Part shown: one piece after another, positions 23,543 to 31,429 of the stretch
Layout: every line of letters starts with the position of its first letter
How positions within the stretch are numbered: the first letter of the stretch is position 1
NCBI GenBank assembly: GCA_016704145.1
Contig: JADJAS010000007.1
Span: 744,001 to 808,000, forward strand
Source: Rhodocyclaceae bacterium
GTDB lineage: Bacteria > Pseudomonadota > Gammaproteobacteria > Burkholderiales > Rhodocyclaceae
Length of the DNA stretch: 64,000 nt
Direction: 5' to 3'
Made by a program: the position numbers and the translations under genes
Notes under the pieces: generated by a model
Seen by the model: the letters and a program-made list of their open reading frames with translations, nothing else
Database searches by the model: none
Told to the model about the DNA's origin: nothing

Positions 23543-24148
23543 ATGCCTGGCGCCTTGCGGGACATGCTTCGCTTGAGGAACGACGCGCTCACCATCCGGC
23601 ATACCGTGGCGGGTTCGCGCCGCCGCGATGAAGTCGAGGAATTCATCCGCGCGACGTTCAAGTCGCGTTTCGGCGCCGAAGTGACCAGTTTCGCTCCCAA
23701 CCTGATGGCGCTGGAACTCGACGACCGCGTCGTCGCCGCCGCCGGCTGGCGCTGCGCCGCCGACGAGCCATTGTTCCTCGAAACCTATCTCGATGTCCCG
23801 GTCGAAGCCGCCTTGGCCAAGCTGGCCGGACATCCCGTCGAGCGCGCGCGGATCGTCGAGGTCGGCAATCTGGCCGCGGCCCGCGCCGGTGGCAGCATCG
23901 ACGTGATTCTGGCGCTGTCGCGGCACCTCGACCGCCTCGGTTACGAATGGGTGGCATTCACCGCGACGCGCGAGTTGATCGGCATCTTCCGCAAGCTCGG
24001 CCTGGCGCCGCTGGCGCTGGCCCCCGCCGACCCCGAGCGCCTGGGCGAGCAGGCCGGCGCATGGGGCCACTACTACGACAGCGCGCCGGTCGTGGTGGCC
24101 GGCCGTATCCGTCTGGCACTGGAGAAATCGGCGCGCCGCCATGACTGA
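23543..24148 (+). CDS. Thermostable hemolysin family protein
   Basis: Soluble protein of 201 residues of the thermostable-hemolysin family (named after a Vibrio protein, though a haemolytic role is doubtful); the fold resembles GNAT/acyl-homoserine-lactone-synthase acyltransferases. Family features visible are the EEFIRATFKSRFGAEV segment, FLETYLDVPVE and the conserved VEVGNLAAARAGGS. No signal peptide. It is the first gene of a tightly packed operon and overlaps the AMP-ligase gene by eight bases. Within that context an N- or O-acyltransferase using the ligase product is a reasonable guess, not shown. Confidence 0.82.
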   Translation: MPGALRDMLRLRNDALTIRHTVAGSRRRDEVEEFIRATFKSRFGAEVTSFAPNLMALELDDRVVAAAGWRCAADEPLFLETYLDVPVEAALAKLAGHPVERARIVEVGNLAAARAGGSIDVILALSRHLDRLGYEWVAFTATRELIGIFRKLGLAPLALAPADPERLGEQAGAWGHYYDSAPVVVAGRIRLALEKSARRHD

Positions 24149-24153
24149 CTTTC
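24130..24153 (-). repeat. Dispersed 24-bp repeat (junction hemolysin-family/AMP-ligase genes)
   Basis: Reverse copy, 22 of 24 matches. It covers both the stop codon of the upstream gene and the ATG of the ligase. Confidence 0.75.
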
Positions 24154-25625
24154 GCTGGCGGGATTCGCTGTCCGGGCATTCCGGCGGTCGGCCAGTGCTC
24201 GTCGGCGGCAGCCGTGCCTGGTCGGCCGATGAGGTGCTCGCGGAACTCGACGTGCTTCGCGAACGCCTAGCGCCCAGCCGCGTGCTCGGCGTGCTCGCCG
24301 ACAATGGCGCGGCCTGGGCAATGGCCGACCTCGCCGCTCAAGATGCCGGCATCGTCCACTTGCCGCTGCCTGGATTCTTCAGCCCCACGCAATTGCGCCA
24401 CGCCATCGAGCAGACGGCCACCGACACCATTCTCACCGACCAACCCGAACGGGTCGGCGCGCTGGACCTGCAATTCGCCATCACTGGAACTTGGCAGAAC
24501 CTGATCTGGATGCGCCGCGTGGTCGAACCGGCCGACCTCCCCGCCGGTACCGCGAAGATCTCCTTCACTTCGGGCAGCACTGGCGCGCCCAAGGGCGTCT
24601 GCCTGAGTGCGAATGGCCTGCGCGCGACCGCGCGGGCCGTGTGCGCACGGCTGGCCGACCTGCCGCTCGAGCGTCACCTGGCCGTGTTGCCCCTGTCGCT
24701 GTTGCTCGAGAACGTCGCCGGTCTCTACGCACCGCTGCTGCGCGGCATGACTATGCACCTGCCCTCGCTGGCCGACCTCGGCTGGCGCGGCATGGCCGGC
24801 TTCGACCCCAGGGCGCTCGATGCGGCCGTTCGCACCGGCACCGCCAGCAGCCTCATTCTGGTGCCGGAGCTGCTGAAGGCCTGGACGATGTTGCTCGCCC
24901 ACACCGAACGCCAAGCCCCGGAGACGCTGCGCTTCGTCGCCGTGGGCGGCGCCCGCGTCGCCCACGAGTTGCTGAGCGCCACACGCCAACGGGGTATTCC
25001 GGCCCATCAGGGGTACGGACTGACCGAATGCGGCTCGGTGGTGACGCTGAACCGTCCGGACGATGACACGGGCAGCGGCGACGATGTCGGCCGGCCACTG
25101 GATCATGCCAGGGTTCGCGTCGACGGCAACGAGGTCATGGTCGGCACTGCCGCCTTTCTCGGCTACGTCGGGGGCGCCGTCGGCACGGATGGCGAGTTTC
25201 CGACCGGCGACTTGGGCGAACTCGACCAACGCGGCCATCTGCGCCTGACCGGCCGATGCAAGAACCTGCTGATCACTTCCTACGGGCGAAACATCTCGCC
25301 CGAGTGGGTCGAGGCCGCCCTGCTGGCGCAGCCCGCCATCCTGCAGGCGATCGTGGTCGGCGACGGACGACCGGCACCCGCCGCGATCATCGTGGCAGCG
25401 CCGGGCACGCACGAGACCGACGTCGACGCGGCCATTCTGGCCGCCAACCAGACGCTGCCCGACTACGCCCGCGTGGCGCATCGGCTGCTCGCCGCGCCTT
25501 TCACCCCCGAGAACGGCCTGGCCACCGGCAACGGCCGCCCGATGCGATCGGCCATCATCGAACATCATGCCGCGCAAGTCGCGGCCCTGTACGCCCAAGA
25601 GGAATCCGAAGATGTCGTTTTATGA
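24141..25625 (+). CDS. AMP-dependent fatty-acid ligase-like protein (catalytic Lys replaced)
   Basis: Member of the acyl-adenylate superfamily, 494 residues, shorter than typical long-chain acyl-CoA synthetases. The phosphate loop FTSGSTGAPKG is at about 145, the GYGLTECGS motif and the PTGDLGELD region follow. The C-terminal A10 motif, normally G-K-x-x-R with the catalytic lysine, reads NGRPMR here, so Lys is replaced by Arg. The adenylation half-reaction may be weak or the physiological reaction different. It overlaps the upstream and downstream genes. The start codon lies inside a copy of the 24-bp dispersed repeat. Confidence 0.84.
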   Translation: MTDFRWRDSLSGHSGGRPVLVGGSRAWSADEVLAELDVLRERLAPSRVLGVLADNGAAWAMADLAAQDAGIVHLPLPGFFSPTQLRHAIEQTATDTILTDQPERVGALDLQFAITGTWQNLIWMRRVVEPADLPAGTAKISFTSGSTGAPKGVCLSANGLRATARAVCARLADLPLERHLAVLPLSLLLENVAGLYAPLLRGMTMHLPSLADLGWRGMAGFDPRALDAAVRTGTASSLILVPELLKAWTMLLAHTERQAPETLRFVAVGGARVAHELLSATRQRGIPAHQGYGLTECGSVVTLNRPDDDTGSGDDVGRPLDHARVRVDGNEVMVGTAAFLGYVGGAVGTDGEFPTGDLGELDQRGHLRLTGRCKNLLITSYGRNISPEWVEAALLAQPAILQAIVVGDGRPAPAAIIVAAPGTHETDVDAAILAANQTLPDYARVAHRLLAAPFTPENGLATGNGRPMRSAIIEHHAAQVAALYAQEESEDVVL

Positions 25626-26277
25626 GCAACTCCAGGCGGCCACCGCCGGGTCCCGCACGCAGCTGATCTCGACGCCGATCGTCGTCGATTGCCTGCGGGG
25701 CCACGTCAGCCGCGACAGCTACCTGGCCTTCCTCGGCCAGGCCTACCACCATGTCCGCCACACCACGCCGCTGCTGATGAGCCTGGGCGGCCGCCTGCCG
25801 GAACGACTGGCCTGGGCACGCCAGGCGGTGGCCGAGTACATCGAGGAGGAAATCGGCCACGAGGAATGGATACTCAACGACATCGCGGCCGCCGGCGGCG
25901 ACCCCGAAGCCGTGCGTGCCAGCCAGCCCGGGCTACCCGCCGAAGTCATGGTCGCCTACGCCTATGACCTTATCAACCGGGGCAACCCGGCCGGATTCTT
26001 CGGCATGGTGTTCGTGCTGGAAGGCACCAGCGTGGCGCTGGCACTGACCGCCGCCGACCGCATTCAGCAGGCGCTCGACCTGCCCGACAAGGCCTTTTCC
26101 TATCTGCGCTCGCACGGTACGCTCGACCAGGAACATACCCAGCATCTCGCCCGATTACTCGAACGCATGGCGCCGGAAGACCAAAGCGCCGTGCTGCACG
26201 CGGCACACGTCTTCTTCAAGCTCTACGGCGACGTCTTCCGGGCGTTGCCCACGGCGGGAGGCCAGGCATGCAACTGA
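25612..26277 (+). CDS. Haem-oxygenase-like diiron oxygenase/oxidase (TenA/UndA-related)
   Basis: All-helical protein of 221 residues of the haem-oxygenase-like fold. Candidate iron ligands are spaced as in the diiron oxidase subgroup (for example UndA, which makes terminal alkenes from fatty acids): Glu80 and His83 in EEEIGHEEW, Glu137 in VFVLEGTS, His168, Asp172 and His175 in SHGTLDQEH. The start at MSFYEQL (25612) overlaps the ligase by 14 bases. Next to an acyl-adenylate enzyme and an SDR, an oxidised fatty-acyl product is plausible. The TenA thiaminase function is unlikely, since no thiamine genes are near. Confidence 0.75.
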   Translation: MSFYEQLQAATAGSRTQLISTPIVVDCLRGHVSRDSYLAFLGQAYHHVRHTTPLLMSLGGRLPERLAWARQAVAEYIEEEIGHEEWILNDIAAAGGDPEAVRASQPGLPAEVMVAYAYDLINRGNPAGFFGMVFVLEGTSVALALTAADRIQQALDLPDKAFSYLRSHGTLDQEHTQHLARLLERMAPEDQSAVLHAAHVFFKLYGDVFRALPTAGGQACN

Positions 26278-27053
26278 ACCATGCGCGCATTCTGCTGACC
26301 GGCGCCACCGGCGGTCTGGGCCAGGCCCTGGCCCGCGAGCTCTCGACGGCCGGCGCGGCGCTCCTGCTGTCCGGCCGCGATGCTGCCCGGCTGGCGGAAA
26401 TCAAGGTGGCGCCAGGGACGGACTACGCCACACTGCAGGCCGACCTCGCCACCGGCGAAGGCATCGCCGCCGCCACCGCGGCAGCCCGGCACTTCCGGGT
26501 CAACGTGCTCATCAACAATGCCGGTATCGGCTGCTTCGGGCTGCTGGAGCAACAGGGCTGGCCCACCGTCGAGCAGGTGCTGGCGACCAATCTGGAATCG
26601 CCGATACGACTCACCCAGGCCTTGCTGCCCTGGCTGCGCGCGCAACCGGAAGCGGCTATCGTCAATATCGGCTCGACTTTCGGCAGCATTCCTTTCGCCG
26701 GCTTCGCCGCCTATTCCGCCGCCAAGGCCGGCCTGCGCGCATTTTCGCAGGCCTTGCGGCGGGAACTGGCCGATTCGCTGATCCGGGTGGTGCATGTGGC
26801 GCCGCGCGCCATCGACACGCCCCTCAACGCACCCGCCGTCAATGCCCTCAACCGGCAACTAAGGAACCACAGCGACTCACCCGACGCGGTCGCCGCCCAA
26901 ATCGTCGCCGTCCTGCGCAACAGCCGGTCGGAAGCCCACCTCGGCTTTCCCGAACGGCTGTTCGCCTGGCTCAACGGCGTCGCCCCCGGACTGATCGACC
27001 GGGGGCTCGCCGGCAAGCTCGCCACCATCAAACAACACGCCTCCTCCGAATAA
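26268..27053 (+). CDS. Short-chain dehydrogenase/reductase
   Basis: Classical SDR of 261 residues: NAD(P)-binding TGATGGLGQAL near the N-terminus, NNAG at about residues 82-85, and catalytic Ser in NIGSTFG with Tyr-Lys in YSAAKAG. The start overlaps the diiron protein gene by ten bases. The C-terminal extension (FPERLFAWLNGVAPGLIDRGL) is hydrophobic/amphipathic and similar to SDRs acting on lipids. The substrate is presumably a product of the two preceding enzymes; this is inferred from gene order. Confidence 0.88.
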   Translation: MQLNHARILLTGATGGLGQALARELSTAGAALLLSGRDAARLAEIKVAPGTDYATLQADLATGEGIAAATAAARHFRVNVLINNAGIGCFGLLEQQGWPTVEQVLATNLESPIRLTQALLPWLRAQPEAAIVNIGSTFGSIPFAGFAAYSAAKAGLRAFSQALRRELADSLIRVVHVAPRAIDTPLNAPAVNALNRQLRNHSDSPDAVAAQIVAVLRNSRSEAHLGFPERLFAWLNGVAPGLIDRGLAGKLATIKQHASSE

Positions 27054-27073
27054 CCTCTCGAAAAGGAAACGCC

Positions 27074-27718
27074 ATGTCCGCACGTTCGCTGCTCGTCGCC
27101 CTTCTTGTCGGTCTCGTCCCGCCGGTGCACGCCGCCGCCGGCGATGATCTGGTCCGTCCGATCCAGGATCAGTGGGCGGAGATCAAGTATCGCCAGCCGG
27201 AAAAACAGCAGGCCGATCTCTACCGCGACCTCGCCGCCAAGGCTCGCAAGCTGTCCGAAGCCAATCCGAACATGGCGGAGCCGCTGATCTGGGAAGGCAT
27301 CGTCGTGTCGAGCGAGGCAGGCGTGCGCGGCGCGCTCGGGGGCGCGCTGGGTCTGGCCAAGGAAGCCAGGCGCCTGCTCGAGGAAAGCCTGAAGCTCGAC
27401 GAAAAGGCGCTGAATGGCTCGGCCTACACCAGCCTGGCGACGCTGTACGCCAAGGTACCCGGCTGGCCGATCGGCTTCGGCGACAAGAAGCGCGCCGAGG
27501 AATTCTTCAAGAAGTCGCTAGCCATGAATCCCGCCGGTATTGACCCGAACTTCTTTTACGGCGAGTATCTGGCCGACCAGGACCGCGTTGCCGAAGCGCG
27601 CGGTTATCTGGAAAAGGCACTCAAGGCCCCCGACCGGCCGGGGCGCGAGCTGGCCGACCAGGGGCGCCGGCAGGAGATCCAGGCACTGCTGAACAAGATC
27701 GGGAAGGACGCGAGGTAA
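27074..27718 (+). CDS. Exported TPR-type protein
   Basis: Protein of 214 residues with a signal peptide (cleavage likely after VHAAA, about residue 22) and tetratricopeptide-like helical repeats: LSEANPNMAEPLIWEGIV, LLEESLKLDEKALNGSAY and FFKKSLAMNPAGIDPNFF. Probably periplasmic. It is preceded by a good ribosome binding site (AAAGGAAA) and ends directly at the start codon of the downstream response regulator. Partner unknown; it may be the output or input component for the neighbouring sensor kinase. Confidence 0.82.
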   Translation: MSARSLLVALLVGLVPPVHAAAGDDLVRPIQDQWAEIKYRQPEKQQADLYRDLAAKARKLSEANPNMAEPLIWEGIVVSSEAGVRGALGGALGLAKEARRLLEESLKLDEKALNGSAYTSLATLYAKVPGWPIGFGDKKRAEEFFKKSLAMNPAGIDPNFFYGEYLADQDRVAEARGYLEKALKAPDRPGRELADQGRRQEIQALLNKIGKDAR

Positions 27719-28384
27719 TTGAGGCTACTGGTCGTCGAGGATGATGCGCTGCTGGGCGACGGGATCAAGGCGGGGCTGGCGCTGGCCGCCTATGCCGTGG
27801 ATTGGGTGCGCGACGGCGACGCGGCGCGCCGCGCGCTGATCGACCACGATTACGACGCCTGCATCCTCGACCTTGGTCTGCCCCGTCGCGACGGCCTTGC
27901 CGTCCTACGCGAATTGCGCCAGCGCGGCAATCGGCTGCCGGTCATCATCCTGACGGCGCGCGACACCAGCGAGGACAAGATCGCCGGACTCGATAGCGGC
28001 GCCGACGACTACCTGACCAAGCCATTCGACCTCCCCGAGTTGCTGGCGCGCCTGCGCGCGCTGCTGCGCCGCGCCGGCGGCTTGGCGCGTCCGGTGCTGG
28101 AGCACGCCGGCATCACGCTCGACCCGGTGGCCAAGCGCGTCACCCGCCATGGCGAGGAAGTGTCGCTTTCGGCGCGCGAATACGCGCTGCTGCTCGATCT
28201 GCTCAATCATGCCGACCACGTGCGGACGCGCGCCCAGCTGGAGGAAAGCCTCTACGCCTGGGGCGAGGAGACGGGCAGCAACACCGTCGAGGTGTACATC
28301 CATCACCTGCGCAAGAAACTCGGCGCCGACTGCATCAGGACGGTGCGTGGCCTGGGTTATCAACTGGGCGGAATCGCCGGATGA
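27719..28384 (+). CDS. OmpR-family response regulator (QseB/PmrA-like)
   Basis: Response regulator of 221 residues with a TTG start placed immediately after the TPR gene stop. The receiver has EDD at 7-9, phospho-acceptor Asp51 (CILDLGLPRRDG) and Lys in YLTKPFDLPEL; the winged helix ends TVRGLGYQLGG. It belongs to the same subfamily as the PmrA-like regulator at 22711, raising the possibility of overlapping binding sites. It overlaps the cognate kinase by four bases. Confidence 0.93.
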   Translation: MRLLVVEDDALLGDGIKAGLALAAYAVDWVRDGDAARRALIDHDYDACILDLGLPRRDGLAVLRELRQRGNRLPVIILTARDTSEDKIAGLDSGADDYLTKPFDLPELLARLRALLRRAGGLARPVLEHAGITLDPVAKRVTRHGEEVSLSAREYALLLDLLNHADHVRTRAQLEESLYAWGEETGSNTVEVYIHHLRKKLGADCIRTVRGLGYQLGGIAG

Positions 28385-29826
28385 CCGGGCTGTCGCGGCC
28401 CAATCGCGCCCATTCGCTGCGTTGGCGTCTCTTGTTCGCCGTATGCCTGGTGGTGCTGCTGACCTGGGGCCTGACCGGGGTCCTGACCCACAACAAGGCG
28501 CTGCACGAAGCCGAAGAACTGATGGACGGCAACCTGGCGCAGCGTGCACATCTGCTCCTGGCCCTGCTGCGCGACAACGAGGATGCCCTTGACGGCCTCG
28601 GCAAGCGCCTCACCGGCGTTCGCCCCGCAAGCGACAATGTGTACGAGCCACCGCTCGAATTCCAGTTCGGCCGCGCCGATGGCACCATTCTGCTGCGCTC
28701 GGACAACGCACCCGAACTGCCGATCACCGGCGCGCCCGGCTACAGCGACATCCTGCGCCAGAAGGCTTCATGGCGCATCCTCAACATGATCTCGCCGGAT
28801 GGCAGGTATCGTGTCCAGGTTGCGCAGTCCATCGATGTCCGCGACCAGGCCGCACTGGAGGTGGCGAGCCAGGCGATCCTGCCCGTCGCGCTGATCCTGC
28901 CGGTATTCCTGCTGCTGCTCTATGTTTCCATCCGGCGCGGACTGCGCCCGCTCGATCAACTGGCGACGGACGTTGCCGCGCGCGGCTCCGACAATCTAGC
29001 GCCGCTGCCGAACGGCACGGTACCGACCGAGGTTCGCCCCCTGGTGGCAGCACTGAATCGATTGTTCCATCGGGTCGGCCTGGCGCTGGAAAACGAACGT
29101 CGTTTCACCGCCGACGCCGCGCATGAGTTGAAAACCCCGCTTGCCGCGCTCAAGATCCAGGCGCAAGTGGCCAAGCTCAGCAAGGATACACAGGCGCGCG
29201 GCCATGCTCTGCGCCAGATCGAAGCCGGCGTCGAACGGGCGACGCACCTGGTCGAGCAACTGCTGCGCCTCGCGCGGCTCGACCCCTTGTCGAACCTGCC
29301 GTCACCACAACCCTTCGATCTCGCGGAAGTCATCCGGGACATGCTCGCGACCATCGACGCCGAGCGCCGCGCCAAGCACCGGATCGTCGCCACGCTTCCG
29401 GATACCGCGCTGGTCGCGAGTGGCGATCCGGCGCTGATGGCGATCGCCATCCGCAATCTGGTGGATAACGCGATGCGCTACACGCCGCCCGACAGCACGA
29501 TCACCGTCGATGCGCGCGAGCATGTCGACGGACTATCGCTGGCCGTGAGCGACGACGGCCCCGGCGTTTCGCCCGTGGACCTGCCGCGACTGGGCGAGCG
29601 TTTCTACCGGAGCCGGGAAACCGCGACGGAAGGCAACGGCCTCGGTCTCGCCATCGTCGCGAGAATCGCCGAGTTGCACGGCGCCCGGCTGGCCTGCGGC
29701 AACCAGCCAACCGGAGGCTTCGTCGCCCGCATCGTCGGTCTGACGAAGAACCACGGTCAGCGTTCCGACAAGCCATCGGTTGGCGCTATTCCGGCCAACG
29801 GCGGCAAGAGCCCATCCAGGCCTTGA
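28381..29826 (+). CDS. QseC-like sensor histidine kinase
   Basis: Sensor kinase of 481 residues. Membrane helices at about 17-38 and 160-182 flank a periplasmic domain of about 120 residues. The phospho-acceptor box is DAAHELKTPLAALK, the N-box NLVDNAMRYTPP, and the G-boxes DDGPGVSP and GNGLGLAIV. The 30 C-terminal residues after VARIVGLT are non-conserved and overlap the convergent glycosyltransferase remnant by 41 bases. Last gene of the seven-gene operon; signal unknown. Confidence 0.92.
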   Translation: MTGLSRPNRAHSLRWRLLFAVCLVVLLTWGLTGVLTHNKALHEAEELMDGNLAQRAHLLLALLRDNEDALDGLGKRLTGVRPASDNVYEPPLEFQFGRADGTILLRSDNAPELPITGAPGYSDILRQKASWRILNMISPDGRYRVQVAQSIDVRDQAALEVASQAILPVALILPVFLLLLYVSIRRGLRPLDQLATDVAARGSDNLAPLPNGTVPTEVRPLVAALNRLFHRVGLALENERRFTADAAHELKTPLAALKIQAQVAKLSKDTQARGHALRQIEAGVERATHLVEQLLRLARLDPLSNLPSPQPFDLAEVIRDMLATIDAERRAKHRIVATLPDTALVASGDPALMAIAIRNLVDNAMRYTPPDSTITVDAREHVDGLSLAVSDDGPGVSPVDLPRLGERFYRSRETATEGNGLGLAIVARIAELHGARLACGNQPTGGFVARIVGLTKNHGQRSDKPSVGAIPANGGKSPSRP

Positions 29827-30713
29827 TCAACTTGCGGAGTTGGCCGCGGGCAAGCAACTGCCCGGGGTCGGCGCGCAGCGCCGCAAGCAGATGCCGCCTT
29901 GCCGTCGATCGCTCGCCGGTCTGCGCGGCGGCTCGCGAGAGCGCCAGATAGCGTTGGGCGAGATAGGACGGCTTCAGCTTTTGGCACTCGTCCGGCAGCC
30001 CCCGGAAGATCTCGTCTGCCAGCGCCTGTTCGAGCGACTCGCTGACCTTGACGGCATGGCGCAGGCTGTCGGGATGCTTGTGTATCCTTACCAGCGGAAT
30101 ATCGATCACCTTGATGCGGCCACACGCCAGCCAGTAGGCCGACACCGGGATATCCTCGCGGCCCCGGAACGCCTCCGGATACGGGCGCCTGTCGACGAGT
30201 TCCCGCGCCACGGCAACGGCGCCATGGCTGACCGACAGCGTCTTGTCGAGAAGGTGATCGGCGACGCGTCGGCAAGGATCATCATCCACGCGGCGAGGAG
30301 GCGGATGGCGCTTTTTCGCGGCCATCCGGCCAGCGGGTAAGACGGCCTCCGATGACGACTGTTGCCCGCGAGTCGTCCCGAAATGCCGAACATATCGCGG
30401 CCAGCGCCCCCGGCAAAAGTTGGTCGTCGGCATCCAGAAAGAGCACATGGCTGCCGCGGCTGGCGCGTAGCCCCGCGTTGCGCGCGGCTGCCGCGCCTGC
30501 GTTGTTCTGGCGCAGCCAGCGAAAACCCGACGGACGACCCGCCGAAATTGTTTCGAGCACTTTCGGTGTCTCGTCGGAGGAGCCATCGTCGATGACGACC
30601 AGTTCGCACTCATCGGTGAGCTGGCTCAAAACAGAGTCCAGCACCCGGCCCAGCAAATGGCCATAGTTATAAGTCGGAATGACGACGCTGAGCAGGATGC
30701 CCGGAGCGATCAT
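29786..30713 (-). pseudogene. Family 2 glycosyltransferase, frameshifted
   Basis: The N-terminal part (30713 to about 30312) is a standard GT2 domain: LLSVVIPTYNYGHLLGRVLD, VVIDDGSSDETPKVLE, and FLDADDQL as the DxD region. This frame ends at 30282 shortly after a run of five A (30312-30316 as T on the plus strand). The rest of the protein, ending SCRRWPE at 29786, continues in another frame and retains coding character (EAFRGREDIPVSAYWLACG). Removing one A would give a continuous 309-residue protein. It is either a true frameshift or a homopolymer error. Neighbours suggest surface glycan synthesis. It overlaps the FkbM gene by four bases. Confidence 0.82.
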
Positions 30714-31429
30714 CGGTCGCCCTTGCTGAGCAACACGCAGTCGACTTCGATCACGGTGAGGTCGGGATTGCGGCTGACCGGATACAGACCGCTGACGCGG
30801 AAGCCGCCCTGCTCGTAACAGGCCAGAGCATCGAGCCAGTGTGGCGCGTTTTCATAGATCGGAATCAGGGAAAGCTCCGAGAGCATCGCCAAAACACGTC
30901 CTAGCGAGTTACGAGCGCCCTCAAACACCTTCAGGTCGTAGCCCTGGGTGTCCATCTTGAGAAAGATTCTGGCATCGCCCGAAACGTCGTGTTCGGCGAG
31001 AAAGTGGTCGAGGGTGTCGATCTCGATGCTTTCCTGCTCGTTCGCCTCGATCTTCGGATAACGCGTCCGGCCATAATCGTTCGCCGCCAGCAGCGAGTTG
31101 AGATCGGATGACTTCGACAGGTTGATGGATGTCCGCGCCGGCTGGTCACCGAGGCCGAGCTTGAAGACGTGCCAGCGATCGTCGCCCTGCGCCGCCTCCG
31201 ACAGGCGCTCGAATGACGCCGTCACTGGCTCGAAGGAATAGATGTGGCCACGATAACCGGCCTTCCGGATCATGGTGCCAAACTGGCCGAGATTGGCGCC
31301 GACATCCAGGACGACATCGATCCGGTAGCGGTCGAACACATTCCTCAAGTGTGAACGCAAGGAAGGGCTCTTTCGCTCCTTGATCAGTTCATAGCCAAGG
31401 GCCTGACAGACACTCCGCAAAGGATTCAT
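30710..31429 (-). CDS. FkbM-family SAM-dependent methyltransferase
   Basis: Soluble methyltransferase of 239 residues. The SAM motif is VVLDVGANLGQFG (about residues 40-52), and the FkbM-specific IFLKMDTQGYDLKVFEG is at about 157-173. FkbM enzymes in glycan clusters O-methylate sugars. The gene overlaps the glycosyltransferase remnant downstream and the membrane-protein gene upstream by four bases each, so they belong to one operon. The acceptor sugar cannot be deduced. Confidence 0.9.
   Translation of the reverse strand: MNPLRSVCQALGYELIKERKSPSLRSHLRNVFDRYRIDVVLDVGANLGQFGTMIRKAGYRGHIYSFEPVTASFERLSEAAQGDDRWHVFKLGLGDQPARTSINLSKSSDLNSLLAANDYGRTRYPKIEANEQESIEIDTLDHFLAEHDVSGDARIFLKMDTQGYDLKVFEGARNSLGRVLAMLSELSLIPIYENAPHWLDALACYEQGGFRVSGLYPVSRNPDLTVIEVDCVLLSKGDR

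Noticed and set aside
25612..26277. Thiaminase/TenA function for the haem-oxygenase-like protein
   Set aside because: No thiamine gene is near, and the Glu/His ligand spacing fits diiron oxidases better.
30305..30325. Programmed -1 frameshift in the GT2 gene at the AAAAAG run
   Set aside because: The frame change needed is +1 (or -2), not -1, and the shifted glycosyltransferase would need no second product. Mutation or error is simpler.
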